64,000 bases of DNA from assembly GCA_001051155.2 (NCBI GenBank), contig JYIP02000003.1:5146001-5210000 (forward strand), written 5' to 3'. The stretch's first letter is position 1. Every line of letters begins with the position of its first letter. This DNA is from Chrysoporthe austroafricana (lineage: Eukaryota; Ascomycota; Sordariomycetes; Diaporthales; Cryphonectriaceae). Made by a program: the position numbers and the translations under genes. This document shows, piece by piece, positions 10,800-21,014 of this stretch. Under the pieces are notes generated by a model, which worked only from the letters and a program-made list of their open reading frames with translations, had not been told where the DNA came from and did no database searches.

Positions 10800-10926
10800 T
10801 TTGTATTATAAAGCGTATTTATTGCTAGCCAAGATATAAAGGAGAGTCGATTGGTACGAGCAAGCTAAATAACCTTTATCAATATATATGCTAGAACTCA
10901 GGAAACGGCTTCTAGCTTCGCTCTTC

Positions 10927-11496
10927 CTAATCTGGAAAAACCTCTATCTGCCTAATCCGTACAGTTATTTCCTCGGAAAATTTCTTCAACTCTATAGCAA
11001 GATAGCTAAATATCTTCTCTATTTGGGTCAAGTCGCCTTCAATAGCCACCAAACGCTTTTCGATCGAGATTTTTTGTTCGATACTATCGAACCGGCGCTC
11101 ATAGTAACTGATTCGGGAGATTTCCCTTTCTATACCTTCAAGACGGCGATATAAGCGCTCGAAATGGCTAAAGGATATTAAATTCGATACCGACGTAAAG
11201 GGAATTGAGGTTGCTAACCTTGGATCTGATATACAGTCAGGCTGCATAATAAGCAGCGTAAAGTTCGAATCGAGTATATCTCTCAAAGATATATTATCGT
11301 ATTTGTACGCAAAACCTATATCGATTTTGCTATGAAGTAGAGTGGTTGGTATTATAAAGATAGATCGGCGCGCTGAGTATGAAAAGAGATGTTTTTGAAA
11401 GTTTGGAAAGGAAGTTGGGAACCTGGAAAAATGAGAACTGGTCTTAAGGACTTGGTTCCTGACTTTCTCTGAATAAGGGCATAATAAATCTAGCAT
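10927..11496 (-). CDS. intact 189-aa hypothetical protein with C-terminal coiled coil
   Basis: This is the longest uninterrupted frame with protein-like composition in the first 20 kb. The N-terminal half is Ser/Phe-rich and basic. The C-terminal 80 residues look like an alpha-helical coiled coil with regular Glu/Lys/Ile spacing (FERLYRRLEGIEREISRI, EKRLVAIEGDLTQIEKIF, LAIELKKFSEEITVRIRQIE). No known domain is recognised. The next minus-strand gene (10443-10799) is also a small coiled-coil protein. Survival of 190 codons without a stop among riddled neighbours suggests a gene missed by RIP or an ORF preserved by chance. Whether it is expressed cannot be told. Confidence 0.5.
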   Translation of the reverse strand: MLDLLCPYSEKVRNQVLKTSSHFSRFPTSFPNFQKHLFSYSARRSIFIIPTTLLHSKIDIGFAYKYDNISLRDILDSNFTLLIMQPDCISDPRLATSIPFTSVSNLISFSHFERLYRRLEGIEREISRISYYERRFDSIEQKISIEKRLVAIEGDLTQIEKIFSYLAIELKKFSEEITVRIRQIEVFPD

Positions 11497-11565
11497 CCCT
11501 CTCGCCTCGTCGTTTTCTGCAATACTCTCTAGCCCCTATACCCGAACCTACCTGCCGGTCTAAGA

Positions 11566-12028
11566 ATGAAATGGATCACGATTGTTTATAGGCATGCTGC
11601 ATTAGCTCTGGCGAGCTCGATCCTACGCGTCTGCTTATCCTAGCTTCCATTCCAGCTCGAGGCTGGGTTATCAGTATCGTTCGAATAAGATACCCCATAC
11701 CTTCTTCGCATTTGCCTACTGAGCTGTAGGTCTAGGATCGAAGAACTTAGTAACAAAGCATATGAAGCTATCTTATTATTTGCGGACTCAAACTTCTTCC
11801 CTATCGTCTATTTTTTCGAGCTTGATAACTGCCCGGGACCGGTCCAGATTGCTAAGTTTGTCGTCCCTATTCAAGCGCCCAATAGGGACGCGCAGGTAGC
11901 CTTATAGGTAGCTATGGAATCTCCACTGGCCCATTAAGCTAACCAAAAATAGTCGTTACGCAAGCCAGCCTTATTCGATATATAATTACGCAATTATATC
12001 CAATAATACTGCCCAGACCAGAAATATC
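11566..12028 (+). pseudogene. decayed hypothetical gene
   Basis: From an ATG at 11566 the plus strand encodes a hydrophobic N-terminus (IVYRHAALALASSILRVCL) and then RIEELSNKAYEAILLFADSN, FFPIVYFFELDNCPGPVQIA and KFVVPIQAPNRDAQVAL. Stops are few up to the middle and crowded after about 11905. All stops are TAA or TAG. No family is recognised. Confidence 0.4.
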
Positions 12029-12075
12029 ATTAACGTACAGAAAGGGTGGATGCATTGCATTCCGGTAGCTATTAT

Positions 12076-12474
12076 TTACGCTACTGTAACTATCGAGGTT
12101 ATAGAGATTATTACCACTTGTACCTCCCCTAATTCAAGCAACTTTTCGAATACGGCATTTACTGCGACTGCTGATTTGCAGAACCTCCTATCAAGCATAT
12201 AATCTAGCACAAGGCCCCAGTCGATCACTAGTCCTTGGGGTTTAGGCTTTAAGAACAGCTTAACTACTGGCATAAATATATCTATTAGCCCGGCATTTCG
12301 ATCCACGAATGCCTCCAATCCGATAGTAATTAATGGGGCCGTATTATCAGATCGATCTCCGTGGCTAACTGCATTTACGATAATGGTTCTGACGACGGTT
12401 ATATCGAGCTTGGAAATATAAAATCCCTTAGAAGAGTCTAAGAGCTGGCTATACGGGCGCTTCTGGAAATGTAA
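12076..12474 (-). pseudogene. open 133-codon fragment with weak ankyrin-like character
   Basis: The minus strand is open for about 132 codons from just inside a TAA near 12475 to the stop at 12076, without an ATG. The content resembles degenerate ankyrin repeats in places: GLEAFVDRNAGLIDIFMPVV, KLFL, then IDWGLVLDYMLDRRF and NAVFEKLLELG, the last typical of the second helix of a repeat. The similarity is only to helix patterns and is not certain. It may be the 3' part of a larger gene whose 5' end is destroyed. Confidence 0.35.
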
Positions 12475-12670
12475 TTAAATAGCACCTAGATTTACCTTCC
12501 ATCTCAAGTATTTTCAGCCCTCTCTCTATCGTCTTAATCAATATAGCTTCAAACCACTTAGATTTATCCGATCTCCTCTTATAATATCTGCCCCTTGCCG
12601 TACAATTCCTTAAGGACTAACCCTTCCTATACATTCTTCCATATCTGCGGCTAGCATCGCTACTTCCCAG

Positions 12671-13099
12671 ATGGAATACTTGAACAAGATTTTGAACTAC
12701 GAATTGGAACTTCATAATATTACTCGATCATTACTTATTCAGAGCCAGAATTGTTATCAGGCCTGGGAACGTACTAGCAATAATGTACAGGCCGAGCTTC
12801 AGCAAGCATAGCAGAAATTAACAGCGGCCGAGATCAGAATCCAGAATTTGATCAGGGAAAACCAGAGACTCAATTTATCTCTCAATAATCTTGTAAGGAA
12901 TCCAAACTTCTATCTACCTACAAGAATCTCTGCTAATATTACGTTCAAGACCCTTTACCGATATTTCAGTCCAGCTCAGTCCGATAAAGAGTTACCGAGC
13001 GCAGTGCTAGAAGCATACAAAGCTGCACAGAGCGCTGCAGAAGCCGCAGCCGGTCGCTCTACTGAGCATCCGGCGTCGATTACTTCAATGCTTCAGTAA
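12671..13099 (+). pseudogene. small coiled-coil protein, single internal stop
   Basis: From the ATG at 12671 a 143-codon frame ends at TAA 13097-13099 with one internal TAG (12809-12811), probably from a Gln codon (QQA, stop, QKL). The N-terminal two thirds is a Gln/Asn/Leu-rich coiled coil (EYLNKILNYELELHNITRSL; KLTAAEIRIQNLIRENQRL). The C-terminus is Ala-rich (KAAQSAAEAAAG). No family is recognised. With 10443-10799 it is one of two small coiled-coil genes here that were disabled by a single change. Confidence 0.5.
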
Positions 13100-14001
13100 T
13101 ATCCCTTTTGCTTTCCTCGGTTGTCTTGGGTTTGAAATCCTCCGGTATAAGCATTTGGGGCAAGAAGTAATACTTGGCCTGGATTATATTAACGCTATTT
13201 CAATATACTATAGGTTATACGTACAATCTTTCGTACCGGAAGCGGCCAGTTTGAATTAGCCAATAAAGTATATATAAAGAATTTGCCTGCTTTGTAGATA
13301 ACAATATAGACCTGGGCATTACAATCGGCTCGAATTTTCTCTGCCCTTTATAAAAGGCCGAGCTGTCGACATCGGAACTTCTCTGTACGGCGTCTCGACT
13401 CCTTGCTCTGAACTGGATCGGTCTTATTCATTATAACGGAAGCAATCCAAAAATACGTATGGGCATAAACTGTAATGCCTAAGTGGTTTTCCTTCCTCAC
13501 CTTTTATATTGATTCTATTATTATCTCTATTTAGATTTGGAAATGCTAATTCTGTAATTCTGCTTTTTCGTTCTAGAGTTCTAGTACGCTGGCTCTCGGT
13601 ATCCAGGATATGCCGGCCGGTAATTAGCACCGCAAGAGATCCACTTAGTCCAGAGCGGGTAAGACTACTTAGACTGACAGAACTTACGGTTCAGCTCGCT
13701 CTTGCTTTCAAGAATGAGCTCCATTTTTAAAATGCAATTGGTTATAGAGCATAAGTTGAAATTGTTTGATATAATGGTTGTAATTACGTTATTCTGTATA
13801 TATTCCATAATCCTGCCGGGTTCTAGACTTGCTCCCGTACCTATATAGGAAAGTGTATACGTAAAAACGGGGCAAAGGTGGCTTAATATCAGGCGCAAGG
13901 GCAGACCAACTGCTTATCTCAACTCTCCCCTTCCCCTCTTCATTCCCCCTTATCCTCCCGAAACTTTCTTCTGACCTCTCGTGCTATAATGCCAATACGA
14001 G
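13100..14001. other. no convincing gene; pyrimidine-rich tract near 13,915-13,985
   Basis: A minus-strand frame at about 13424-13630 (68 codons) and an overlapping plus-strand frame are open, but neither looks like a clear protein. A strongly C/T-rich plus-strand tract at about 13915-13985 resembles fungal core-promoter CT tracts and lies just upstream of the short plus-strand frame at 14002. Confidence 0.35.
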
Positions 14002-14248
14002 ATGGAAAAATGTAATTACAAACTCGCAGCATGCAGATCGGGTTTTCCTTTTTTGAACCTAAGGAAATTAAACAAATTCATGAATTTTCAAGCTTATCTG
14101 ATACAAATCTGCCAATACTGTACCCAAGAAGTAGACTTTAGTTTTCAGCGCCGGAAGAAGGTGGCTTGCATACTAAGCCCGCGCGAAAGAAACCATATAT
14201 TTTGCTTATTAACAAGCGGGACTGAAAAGCAGCATATTTCGGTAATTT

Positions 14249-14446
14249 CTATTGCCCGGATAGCTCGATAATGATATAGTCGATTTCCTCAGGATAAATA
14301 AGCCAGCCTTTATAAGACTGGAACGTATACAATCCTCCTGCGCTCTCGATAAAGATGCTGATATTAGTTCCCAGTTGGGAATGCGCAAGCCGCCGGGCCT
14401 TATCGCGAAGAATCCGAAGGCGGAAAAAGAAAAAAGCTCTGTCCAT
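14249..14446 (-). CDS. small 65-aa protein, weakly MADS-like
   Basis: An intact minus-strand frame encodes a basic N-terminus (FRLRILRDKARRLAHSQLGT) followed by a beta-like segment NISIFIESAGGLYTFQSYKG and WLIYPEEIDYIIIE. The order (basic helix, then strand pairs of the form SIFIES.GGLYTFQS, then W..P.EE) recalls small MADS/SRF-like proteins repeated in fungal genomes. I infer this from pattern only; no invariant motif proves it. A competing 89-codon plus-strand frame at 14002-14271 overlaps its end and looks less like a protein. Confidence 0.35.
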   Translation of the reverse strand: MDRAFFFFRLRILRDKARRLAHSQLGTNISIFIESAGGLYTFQSYKGWLIYPEEIDYIIIELSGQ

Positions 14447-14633
14447 GCTAATAAGTAAGAAGCCTTAAAGCTTCAAGGAATGAATCGATATAAGATAGCA
14501 CAGAAACCTGGCCTTTTCAGTTAAGATCCCAAGAAAGAGATAAACTTGAGCGTTTTTTACGAATCAGGTTCGTATCTTTAAGCCTCGAATTCCGGTTTTC
14601 CGTTCCTCTACTTTCAGAATCTGCCCCATATCT

Positions 14634-15190
14634 ATGCCGGGGGGCCAGGTCAATCGTTTCCGGTAAGATCGATTGGGTTATTCTCGGTCCCAGACTTTAC
14701 TTCTTGCGGATATTGCTGCGGCTAAGGAGCTAGCGCCCGCGGATCTTGCTGCTATCGGGCATGCGACCGGAATACCCGTTACGGGGCTGGCAGGTCTTTA
14801 TATTATGGCAATAGTAGTAGGATATAATTATTATTCCAGTTACGAAATTGGATTATTGCATAAATGCAATTGCATCGTTTGGTAATAATGCAGTTGGAAT
14901 ACCGGTTTCTATACTTATTGAAAAGCATAACGCATCCATTGAACGGCCTTCCGCCTTCCTCATAGTTACTGCATTTTTATTATCTCTCCTGCTTACGGCT
15001 ATAGTATAGCAATGCTTATACCGCGGCTCTATCGTTCTCCTATAGCGCGCGAAAGACAGGCTTGAAATTCCCAAGCGTCCCGAAAATCGCTCGCCGAAAA
15101 GGTATTCTATAATTTCTCTAGTCTATCTCTGTTATCACCCAATATGGAATAGGAATATCTACAATGGGAATTGCTATATTGAGCTCTAAA
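14634..15190 (+). pseudogene. decayed membrane protein gene, frameshifted
   Basis: From an ATG at 14634 one frame encodes LLLADIAAAKELAPADLAAI, then a hydrophobic run GLAGLYIMAIVVGYNYY, and stops near 14883. A second frame continues with GNNAVGIPVSILIEKHNASI, a clear transmembrane helix AFLIVTAFLLSLLLTAIV, a stop, and a basic tail ending near 15190. The two halves share a GIPV motif. The join needs an indel or intron. No family is recognised. Confidence 0.35.
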
Positions 15191-15692
15191 GGTCGTTTAG
15201 GTCTGACTTGCTGGGTAACCCAGATACGGGTCTTAGCAAAGTTCAAAAAATGCCGATCCTATCTGCTAATAAGCAATTATATCTTATATTATTCCGAGTG
15301 AGAAACTTATAATAATTTCCGGCATAACGGAAGTTGTAAGTATGTACAAGCTTGGTCAAGAGGTAGGGTTACTAGAATTCATATTAGTCTGACAGGCAGC
15401 TAGGGCAAGGACGTATAAAGGCCGAGGCATCTTTATATTTTATAGCTCTTTCTTTTCCGGTTTCCAGGAAACTAGAACCAAAATTAGGTTATTTCGTTAA
15501 CGGAACTCTCTTCCTTTTTCTGTACTAATTGAGCTCTGGTTTATAAGGCGAACGCTCTATATAGCAGCAGTCCTTCTTTCTCTTGTAAAAGCTTACATTT
15601 CAGGAGAACGAACTTTTGTGATTATGCGAAGACAAAAAGAAGCTATTAACTGTGCCAGTTTTGAGTAGCTCTTAAGAATAAGCCAGCTTATC
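15191..15692. other. no supported gene
   Basis: A plus-strand frame can be followed through much of this stretch, but it contains stops, has unremarkable composition and runs into sequence explained by the antisense kinase gene. I treat it as spacer downstream of that gene. Confidence 0.3.
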
Positions 15693-16971
15693 TCACTCTT
15701 TCTCCCCCTTTGCATCTTTCTCCCCCTCTCTATCTTCCCTATTTCTGTCTATATCTGCCGCTATGCAAGGCGCTATGCTTCCGGCAGAGAGCGATTCCAG
15801 GCATTCCCTTATACGGTATTATTCATTGGGATTCAGTAGCAGCATATTATCCCTCAGAACCCGGATTATATTGTCAGTTTCCCTTAGCAGAAGTTGGCTA
15901 GTTAGGACTTGCCAATAGTAACTTTGCCTATCGAACTACGGAATGCCAGCTTTTATATACAAGATCACCGTACCAAGAGACTATATATCGCTCTGCTATG
16001 TACTATCTAACCCTTCCTTAGATTCTGGTACAGAGAAAGGTAACTAGACGAAAAAATCATTCCGGAACCCTATATTGCAAAGCCGGATGTCGATACGTTT
16101 GCCCTATCGCATAGCGAGAATTGCGCTAGGCTTAAGGTTTGCGTAAATAAACCCTTGCTTATGAATGAAGTCTAAGCCTGAAAGGCATTGCCGGGCGATT
16201 TCAAAGCATTCAGAGGCTGTGAATTGTAAGTAATCGGCAAGATCTGCCAGAATGCCCTGATATGGCCAAAGTATAAGGAGTTATTTGGGAGTCGATATTC
16301 CGAGATAAGTCTGGACAATAGCGTGCTGGAAGATATTAGATGCAGCTCTGCTATAGGGATTTTAGATAACATATATATTGAAAGTTAGCTATGTATGCTA
16401 AGTCAGAAATGGATAGTTTTCGCTAGCACTTTGTTATGTAAACTGAAATCTTTTTCAGGGGCGCGATATTAATATATCTTTTTAGGCTATCCATACTTAT
16501 TTGAAATAAGTATGCTTTAGATAGAGTGCTATGGGAAAAGTAAAGGCTGAATGAAAGGTAATAGGGGAATTGGAGCTGAATATGAGAGATAGGACGGATA
16601 GCACTATCTGTATCCCATAAGATACAATAGTAGCCATACAGAAATGGAATTGGCTCGCTATCCAGAATGACTGCTATTCCCATGCCATTATAGAACCCGC
16701 TTAGGTTTCGGAAGACTAACTTGCGGTTTTCGAAATTCAAGGAACAGTATTGTCGGCCGATATTATCCAGGGGAAGCAACAAGAACTTATTGCCTACTGA
16801 TATACCAAAAACAAAGTTCTTATCGGGAAAGAAGCCTGTTGAGATAGGCAGGATAGGTTTACTGGCGCAGCTATGGCTGCTTCTCTGAAAAAAGTAATTC
16901 TGCAGAAAAATAGATTTAGCTTCAATGCTATCTGCAGTAATATCTGCAATCTTATAGGTATAACTTTGCAA
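15693..16971 (-). pseudogene. FHA-domain serine/threonine protein kinase, inactivated
   Basis: The minus-strand N-terminal 182-codon open part carries an FHA-like core (LPLDNIGRQYCSLNFENRKL then FRNLSGFYNG); the expected His after R-x is Tyr. A second frame, offset by one, carries kinase subdomains. These are HAIVQTYLGIST with LLILWPY (N-lobe), QCLSGLDFIHKQGF then IYANLKPSAIL (catalytic loop, H and D lost), CNIGF at the DFG position, PFSVPES (APE-like), SDI-stop-SLGTVIL (DIWSLG), and LLLNPNEQYR-like RECLESL (end of C-lobe). A charged Glu/Lys/Asp tail ends at a TGA at 15693. About eight stops and one frameshift near 16,370-16,430 are present. FHA plus kinase is the arrangement of the Cds1/Chk2 checkpoint kinases and of expanded fungal relatives; I infer the latter. 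Confidence 0.75.
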
Positions 16972-17066
16972 ATTAATTATAGTAACTTATATCCAAAAAC
17001 TCTTAATTGCTATGAAAACGTTTTCCAGTATTAAGTATGATACTTTATAGACAAATACTTGAATTG

Positions 17067-17194
17067 AAGGGCATGTTAAGGGGCGTGCTAAGCGGCGTGC
17101 TAAGGGGCGTGCTAAGGGGCGTGCTAAGGGGCGTGTTAAAGGGCGTGCTAAGGGGCGTGCTAAGGGGCGTGCTAAGGGGCGTGCTAAGGGGCGG
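17067..17194 (+). repeat. 12-bp GC-rich minisatellite, about 10.5 units
   Basis: Direct tandem copies of AAGGGGCGTGCT with few variants (AAGCGGCGTGCT, AAAGGGCGTGCT, AAGGGGCGTGTT). It is far more GC-rich than its flanks. In one frame it would encode KGRA repeats, but no gene encloses it. It lies upstream of the pseudogene at 17394. Confidence 0.9.
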
Positions 17195-17393
17195 AAAGAA
17201 ATGCTTTAAATAAACATCCTATATATCTGCTCCTTAGAATCCAGAACTTGCAGTCTTCTTTATATAAACTCTAATACTTTTGGAAAAGTCTTTCTCTACT
17301 TTATCTGAGCAATCAATTACTAGCATAGCATTAGAAAGATTATATGATATATATCAAATAGCCTAGGTTTCTACTTTCGAGGTTAGATTAATC

Positions 17394-18279
17394 ATGTTGC
17401 AGAAAGATGGAAATTTACCAGATTTTCGCATTCGCAACTTAGCATTTCAAGGGCAGACCGACCGGGTTATATTTTACTCGGATTTATCTAGCATTGCAAG
17501 CTGGTATTTTGATAGATTCGTCCAGAAGATTGATATAAGCATTGCTGCTTTTCGAAACCAGGCTCGTACTTGTAAAGATTGCGACAGAGAAATTATTACT
17601 CTTTCTATTCTGCTTACATCCCTTAGACTTAAATGCGAATTATGCCAAGTATTTGCAAGGCTTGGGGGGCAAAGCTGTCTTCGGCTACAGTACCGGCAGC
17701 TTATCGTGGGCCTATAATATTGCCTTTTTCAACTATAAGGCTATCGTAACCGCAATGGATTATTATAACAAGTATTCGTTTGACAGATAATATAATAATC
17801 TCAGGATTATACTATTGCTCCCGATAGATGGCCATATCCTAATAAAGGACGAGATATAAGACCTTATACAGGTTTACGGGCTTCGCAGCTGTCTTAGGAC
17901 CAGCAATCTCAAGTCATTACCTTACAAGTTCATTGAAAAGGCTTGGCGGACGTTCCGACCCGATAATATTCTTGAGATCGCTAAGCTCTGCTATTCTTTC
18001 GACGATAGCGGAGTTTGGTAGGACCAGGTTAATAAGAAATTCAAGGAATTCTTATAGCCTGTAATAGAGGCGTTATTTCAGGCTAACTTAGAAGAGGCAG
18101 GATTTTGTATTTCTTTCTCTGTTACTAGTCGGATTGCTTTGCATACGAGTGAAGTACTTATAACGTCTGTAATAACAGAGATGCGCAAGATCTATCTGAA
18201 AAATCGGGGCCCTTTAGGCGCCGATCGTATATCTAATCGCTTGAACGAGGAGATGTTTCAAGTCAAGGCTCTAATGTAA
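17394..18279 (+). pseudogene. decayed gene, possibly BTB/POZ-like
   Basis: A plus-strand frame of 107 codons (IRNLAFQGQTDRVIFYSDLS and onwards) passes by a frameshift near 17,650 to a second frame. The second reads AYNIAFFNYKAIVTAMDYYN, a stop, LIQVYGLRSCLRTSNLKSLP, YKFIEKAWRTFRPDNILEIA, KLCYSFDDSGVW and SFSVTSRIALHTSEVLITSV, and ends at ATG-TAA 18274-18279. The order of a 'yNYKAI..aMDYYNKYSF' segment, an 'l..vYgL....L..l..' segment and a 'fieka..' helix resembles the second half of fungal BTB/POZ proteins, but this is a pattern impression. The last codons overlap GTAAGTC, a consensus splice donor, so the gene may continue past an intron. Confidence 0.45.
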
Positions 18280-18583
18280 GTCTTTTTTCCCGCTATGATT
18301 TATTCTGCTAACTGGTTAAGCATTATATGGAAAGCATTTAAAACGATACGGAAAGAATAGTTTTAAGAAATCTATATAATTAGCTATTTGGTTAAGTATA
18401 GCCTTTGGAGGCAGAATGTAATGCTACAAAAGCCAACGCCTTTGCCGTACCCTTCTCTACGCTTGCCCCCGTAACTCTCTATCCTTTCGATTAATCCGGA
18501 CGGCTTTACCTCAAGTTCAGGAAATTTCCATATCCTAACTAGCATACAAAGATTCAGATACGGTTACATCTAGCCATTGGGTT
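18280..18583. other. intergenic, no gene seen
   Basis: The stretch separates two converging pseudogenes. No coherent frame was found beyond weak open segments. Possible remnants of a last exon of the 17394 gene cannot be confirmed. Confidence 0.35.
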
Positions 18584-20748
18584 CTATAAAGCTGGAAGTG
18601 GGATGCTATATATGATATATATATGGTTGCTAAAGCTAAGCCGGGCCCAGTTTTTCGAGAAGGGTGCTTTGCCGAAGATAGCATAGCAGCTTTCGTAAGG
18701 ACAATCGAAGTTTATCGAATGGAAAATAGTACGGTAGACGCTATCCTAGTGCTTTGCTAGTCTGTCGATCCGGTACTCTTTCTCCCGCTAACCAGAGCCG
18801 ATTGCTTGGTCGCCCCATTTGCAGAAGGCATAGAAGAATTTGTGGTTCGGTATTGAAAAGTGCGAGGTGCGCTTCGGACTAGAAGGAGGGACTGCAGACA
18901 GGGTTATCTGCTCAGGCTTGCGAGGCCGGGGGAACTTGGCATTGGCTTTCGTATGCCAGCCGCTTTCTTTGCGCATGCAAAGGTTCTTTAACGCATTAAC
19001 TAGCTCAACCCGCCGTTCGTCCAGTTTCATTTCGGAAGTCTGTTGGCTTTCGTAAATGAAGATCTCTGCAACCCTGCGCTATTCTGGGAGCTCGTATTCG
19101 ACGAGAGACTGGAAGCTGACCGAAAGGTCTTATCTTCTGAGCTAACATTCTACTTCTGTAAAGTATGCGGACTTATGGAAATCTCTGATAGCCTGCGCAA
19201 GCCGCTCCCTTTTCAGCTAGCCCGTTTTTGCAATAATCAGCTTGTTATATTGGCTGTATTCCTGGTCGAGTTCCGTACTTGCTGCTCGAGCCCGAATCCC
19301 GTACTTCTTCTTGATCGCAGCTAGACGGGCTGCACGTTCTTCTCGGTAGGATATAAATATGGGGTCTGAGTAAACCTTCTCGGCTTGCTTTCGAGTAAGT
19401 TCCTTAGGTGCGCTACCGTACTGATATAAGCGACCCATACGGTAGAGCAAGTCCTTTTGTAGCTCGCTTCCGAAAATGATATTTTGATAGTCGGCATTAA
19501 TGAAATCGGGAAGATAATAATTCAGGAAAGTACTCGAGTTGCCGGTACGGTAGCCCATAGCTTTACTTCTCTCTTCCGGGATTAAAGCTTCTGTAATTAT
19601 ATTAGCGTTATAGGTCGATAGAGGTATAGATAAGATCTTACCGTTAAGCATTTTGCTTGAGCTTTGTCGGAGGTTATAGAATTCGAGGCTTTTGGCATAT
19701 CCTGTCGCCCTTCCCAAGCATAGAAGAATTTGCCTTGCTTTTTGATAAGGCAAAGGCTTGGTTGCGCTGATTGCTTTACCGTATGCAGTTATTTCGATAT
19801 CCCGAAAGATCGGCCGGTTGCGCTATTCCGGTTTCCAGAGAAGACGAATGCAATCAGTATGCTGGGGTACTATTATCTGATATAGGCTGCTTATGCTCTT
19901 AATATTATTAGAGAAAGCATTATCCGCAAGAGCCAGGCTTAGCAGATGCGCAATAGGATTATATAGTAATGTTTGCTTTTTATGGAACCCAAAGATTATT
20001 CGATTCCCTGCTTTCGCTTTAATATATTCCAGGTTTAGGACTAACCCGATGCGCGACTGCGATCCCGGTTTGCTGGGTAGGAAAATCTGAAACTCGATAT
20101 GCTTGTAAAGCATATTGCCGATCAAAGCGTTAAGTCGCGTCGATATCGCCCCAGCTACTATAAGAATCGAGGCTACCTGTATGCAGAATCGCTTATATAG
20201 GACAATCCCGTTATCGTATACTTATAGATGGTATAGAAGGATATTAAGATTTTCGATAAAGAGTCCGGCTTTATTTTTCTTTGAAATATCGAGGCAGAAT
20301 TCGAGGCTGAAATCTTGTCAAATCTACTAGAATTACATAAATATCTAAACAGTATAAGGGGATATTCTTCAAACTTATATTTCTCATATCGAATAGCATA
20401 TCGTTATTTATCTAGCGGTATATCTGATCATTATATAGTATCGATAATGCTTTCCAGTACGTCTCAATAGCTGAACGCTTTTTGATACGGGATCTCTTCA
20501 ATCGCTAATGCAGATATGCCTTGAAAATAAGAGCTTCATACTTGGCAAGGGTTTGCAATAGGTTACGGCGTATTCTCTATATAAACCTATTATAATTTAG
20601 TATAAGTCCTGTATAACCTTAAGTTAGGAGCTTATATTGTCTATACCTTGAGCTCAATAGCAATAGCCTTTTGAGCAGCCTTGCTATAACAAGGTTTAAT
20701 AGGGCCTTGAGCCGTATATGCTTGGATCTTCTGCTTATAGAAGTCCAT
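18584..20748 (-). pseudogene. DUF3435 protein (Starship-captain superfamily) with C-terminal C2H2 remnants
   Basis: Starting at ATG 20748 (MDFYKQKIQAYTAQGPIKP) the minus strand encodes the DUF3435 layout. It has FKAYLH, KRSRIKKRSAIETYWKALSI, YNDQIYR and KNKAGLFIENLNILLYHL, then ASILIVAGAISTRLNALIGN with the first catalytic-region Arg and KHIEFQIFLPSKPG. It continues with SLEFYNLRQSSSKMLNG (second Arg box), EERSKAMGYRTGNSSTFLNY (GH changed to GY) and YLPDFI (candidate Tyr), and ends in a charged helical region and two Cys/His remnants (FCKWGD; FDCPYESC...NHIY). Codons 20125-18584 are in one frame; the N-terminal part needs two frame changes (introns or indels). There are several stops. DUF3435 proteins include the tyrosine recombinases that move Starship elements; C2H2-tailed members form a related group whose activity is less clear. 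Confidence 0.82.
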
Positions 20749-20796
20749 ATTGGCAGTATCGGCTGTATTGGTTCGGATGTTTGGGGAGGCAGGGTA

Positions 20797-20827
20797 CCGG
20801 AAACCAGCGCGCTATCGCGCTTTCCGG
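20797..20827. repeat. imperfect inverted repeat (hairpin)
   Basis: The left arm CCGGAAA(cc)AGCGCG pairs with the right arm CGCGCTTTCCGG around a 4-nt loop, CTAT. It lies 50 bases upstream of the DUF3435 start. It may be an operator, a transposon-end structure, or chance. Confidence 0.6.
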
Positions 20828-20967
20828 GGATAGTCCATTAGGGTGAATGATAACGAGGTCAGAGATGAAGAGTTATGAAGGCGTAGGGAAGATGAGGAGT
20901 GCACGAAGAGAGAAGAGTAAAGCAAGGACTTAGAATAAAGGCTGGGAATGAAACCAGAAATTCATAG

Positions 20968-21014
20968 ATTCGCTAATCGTTCGCGAACTATACGTACGTC
21001 CGCGTTCGCGAATC
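20968..21014. repeat. CpG-rich palindrome cluster
   Basis: The outer arms GATTCGC and GCGAATC enclose GTTCGCGAAC (self-palindromic), ACGTACGT (self-palindromic) and a second GTTCGCGAA. It lies at the switch to AT-rich DNA. The function is not known. Confidence 0.55.

Noticed and set aside
13424..13730. Opposed open frames as a gene
   Set aside because: Both strands are open for about 70 codons with no coherent extension, conserved motif or plausible start context.
15710..15901. Plus-strand ORF of 63 codons
   Set aside because: It is the shadow of the charged C-terminal tail and last kinase helix encoded on the minus strand (15693 stop).
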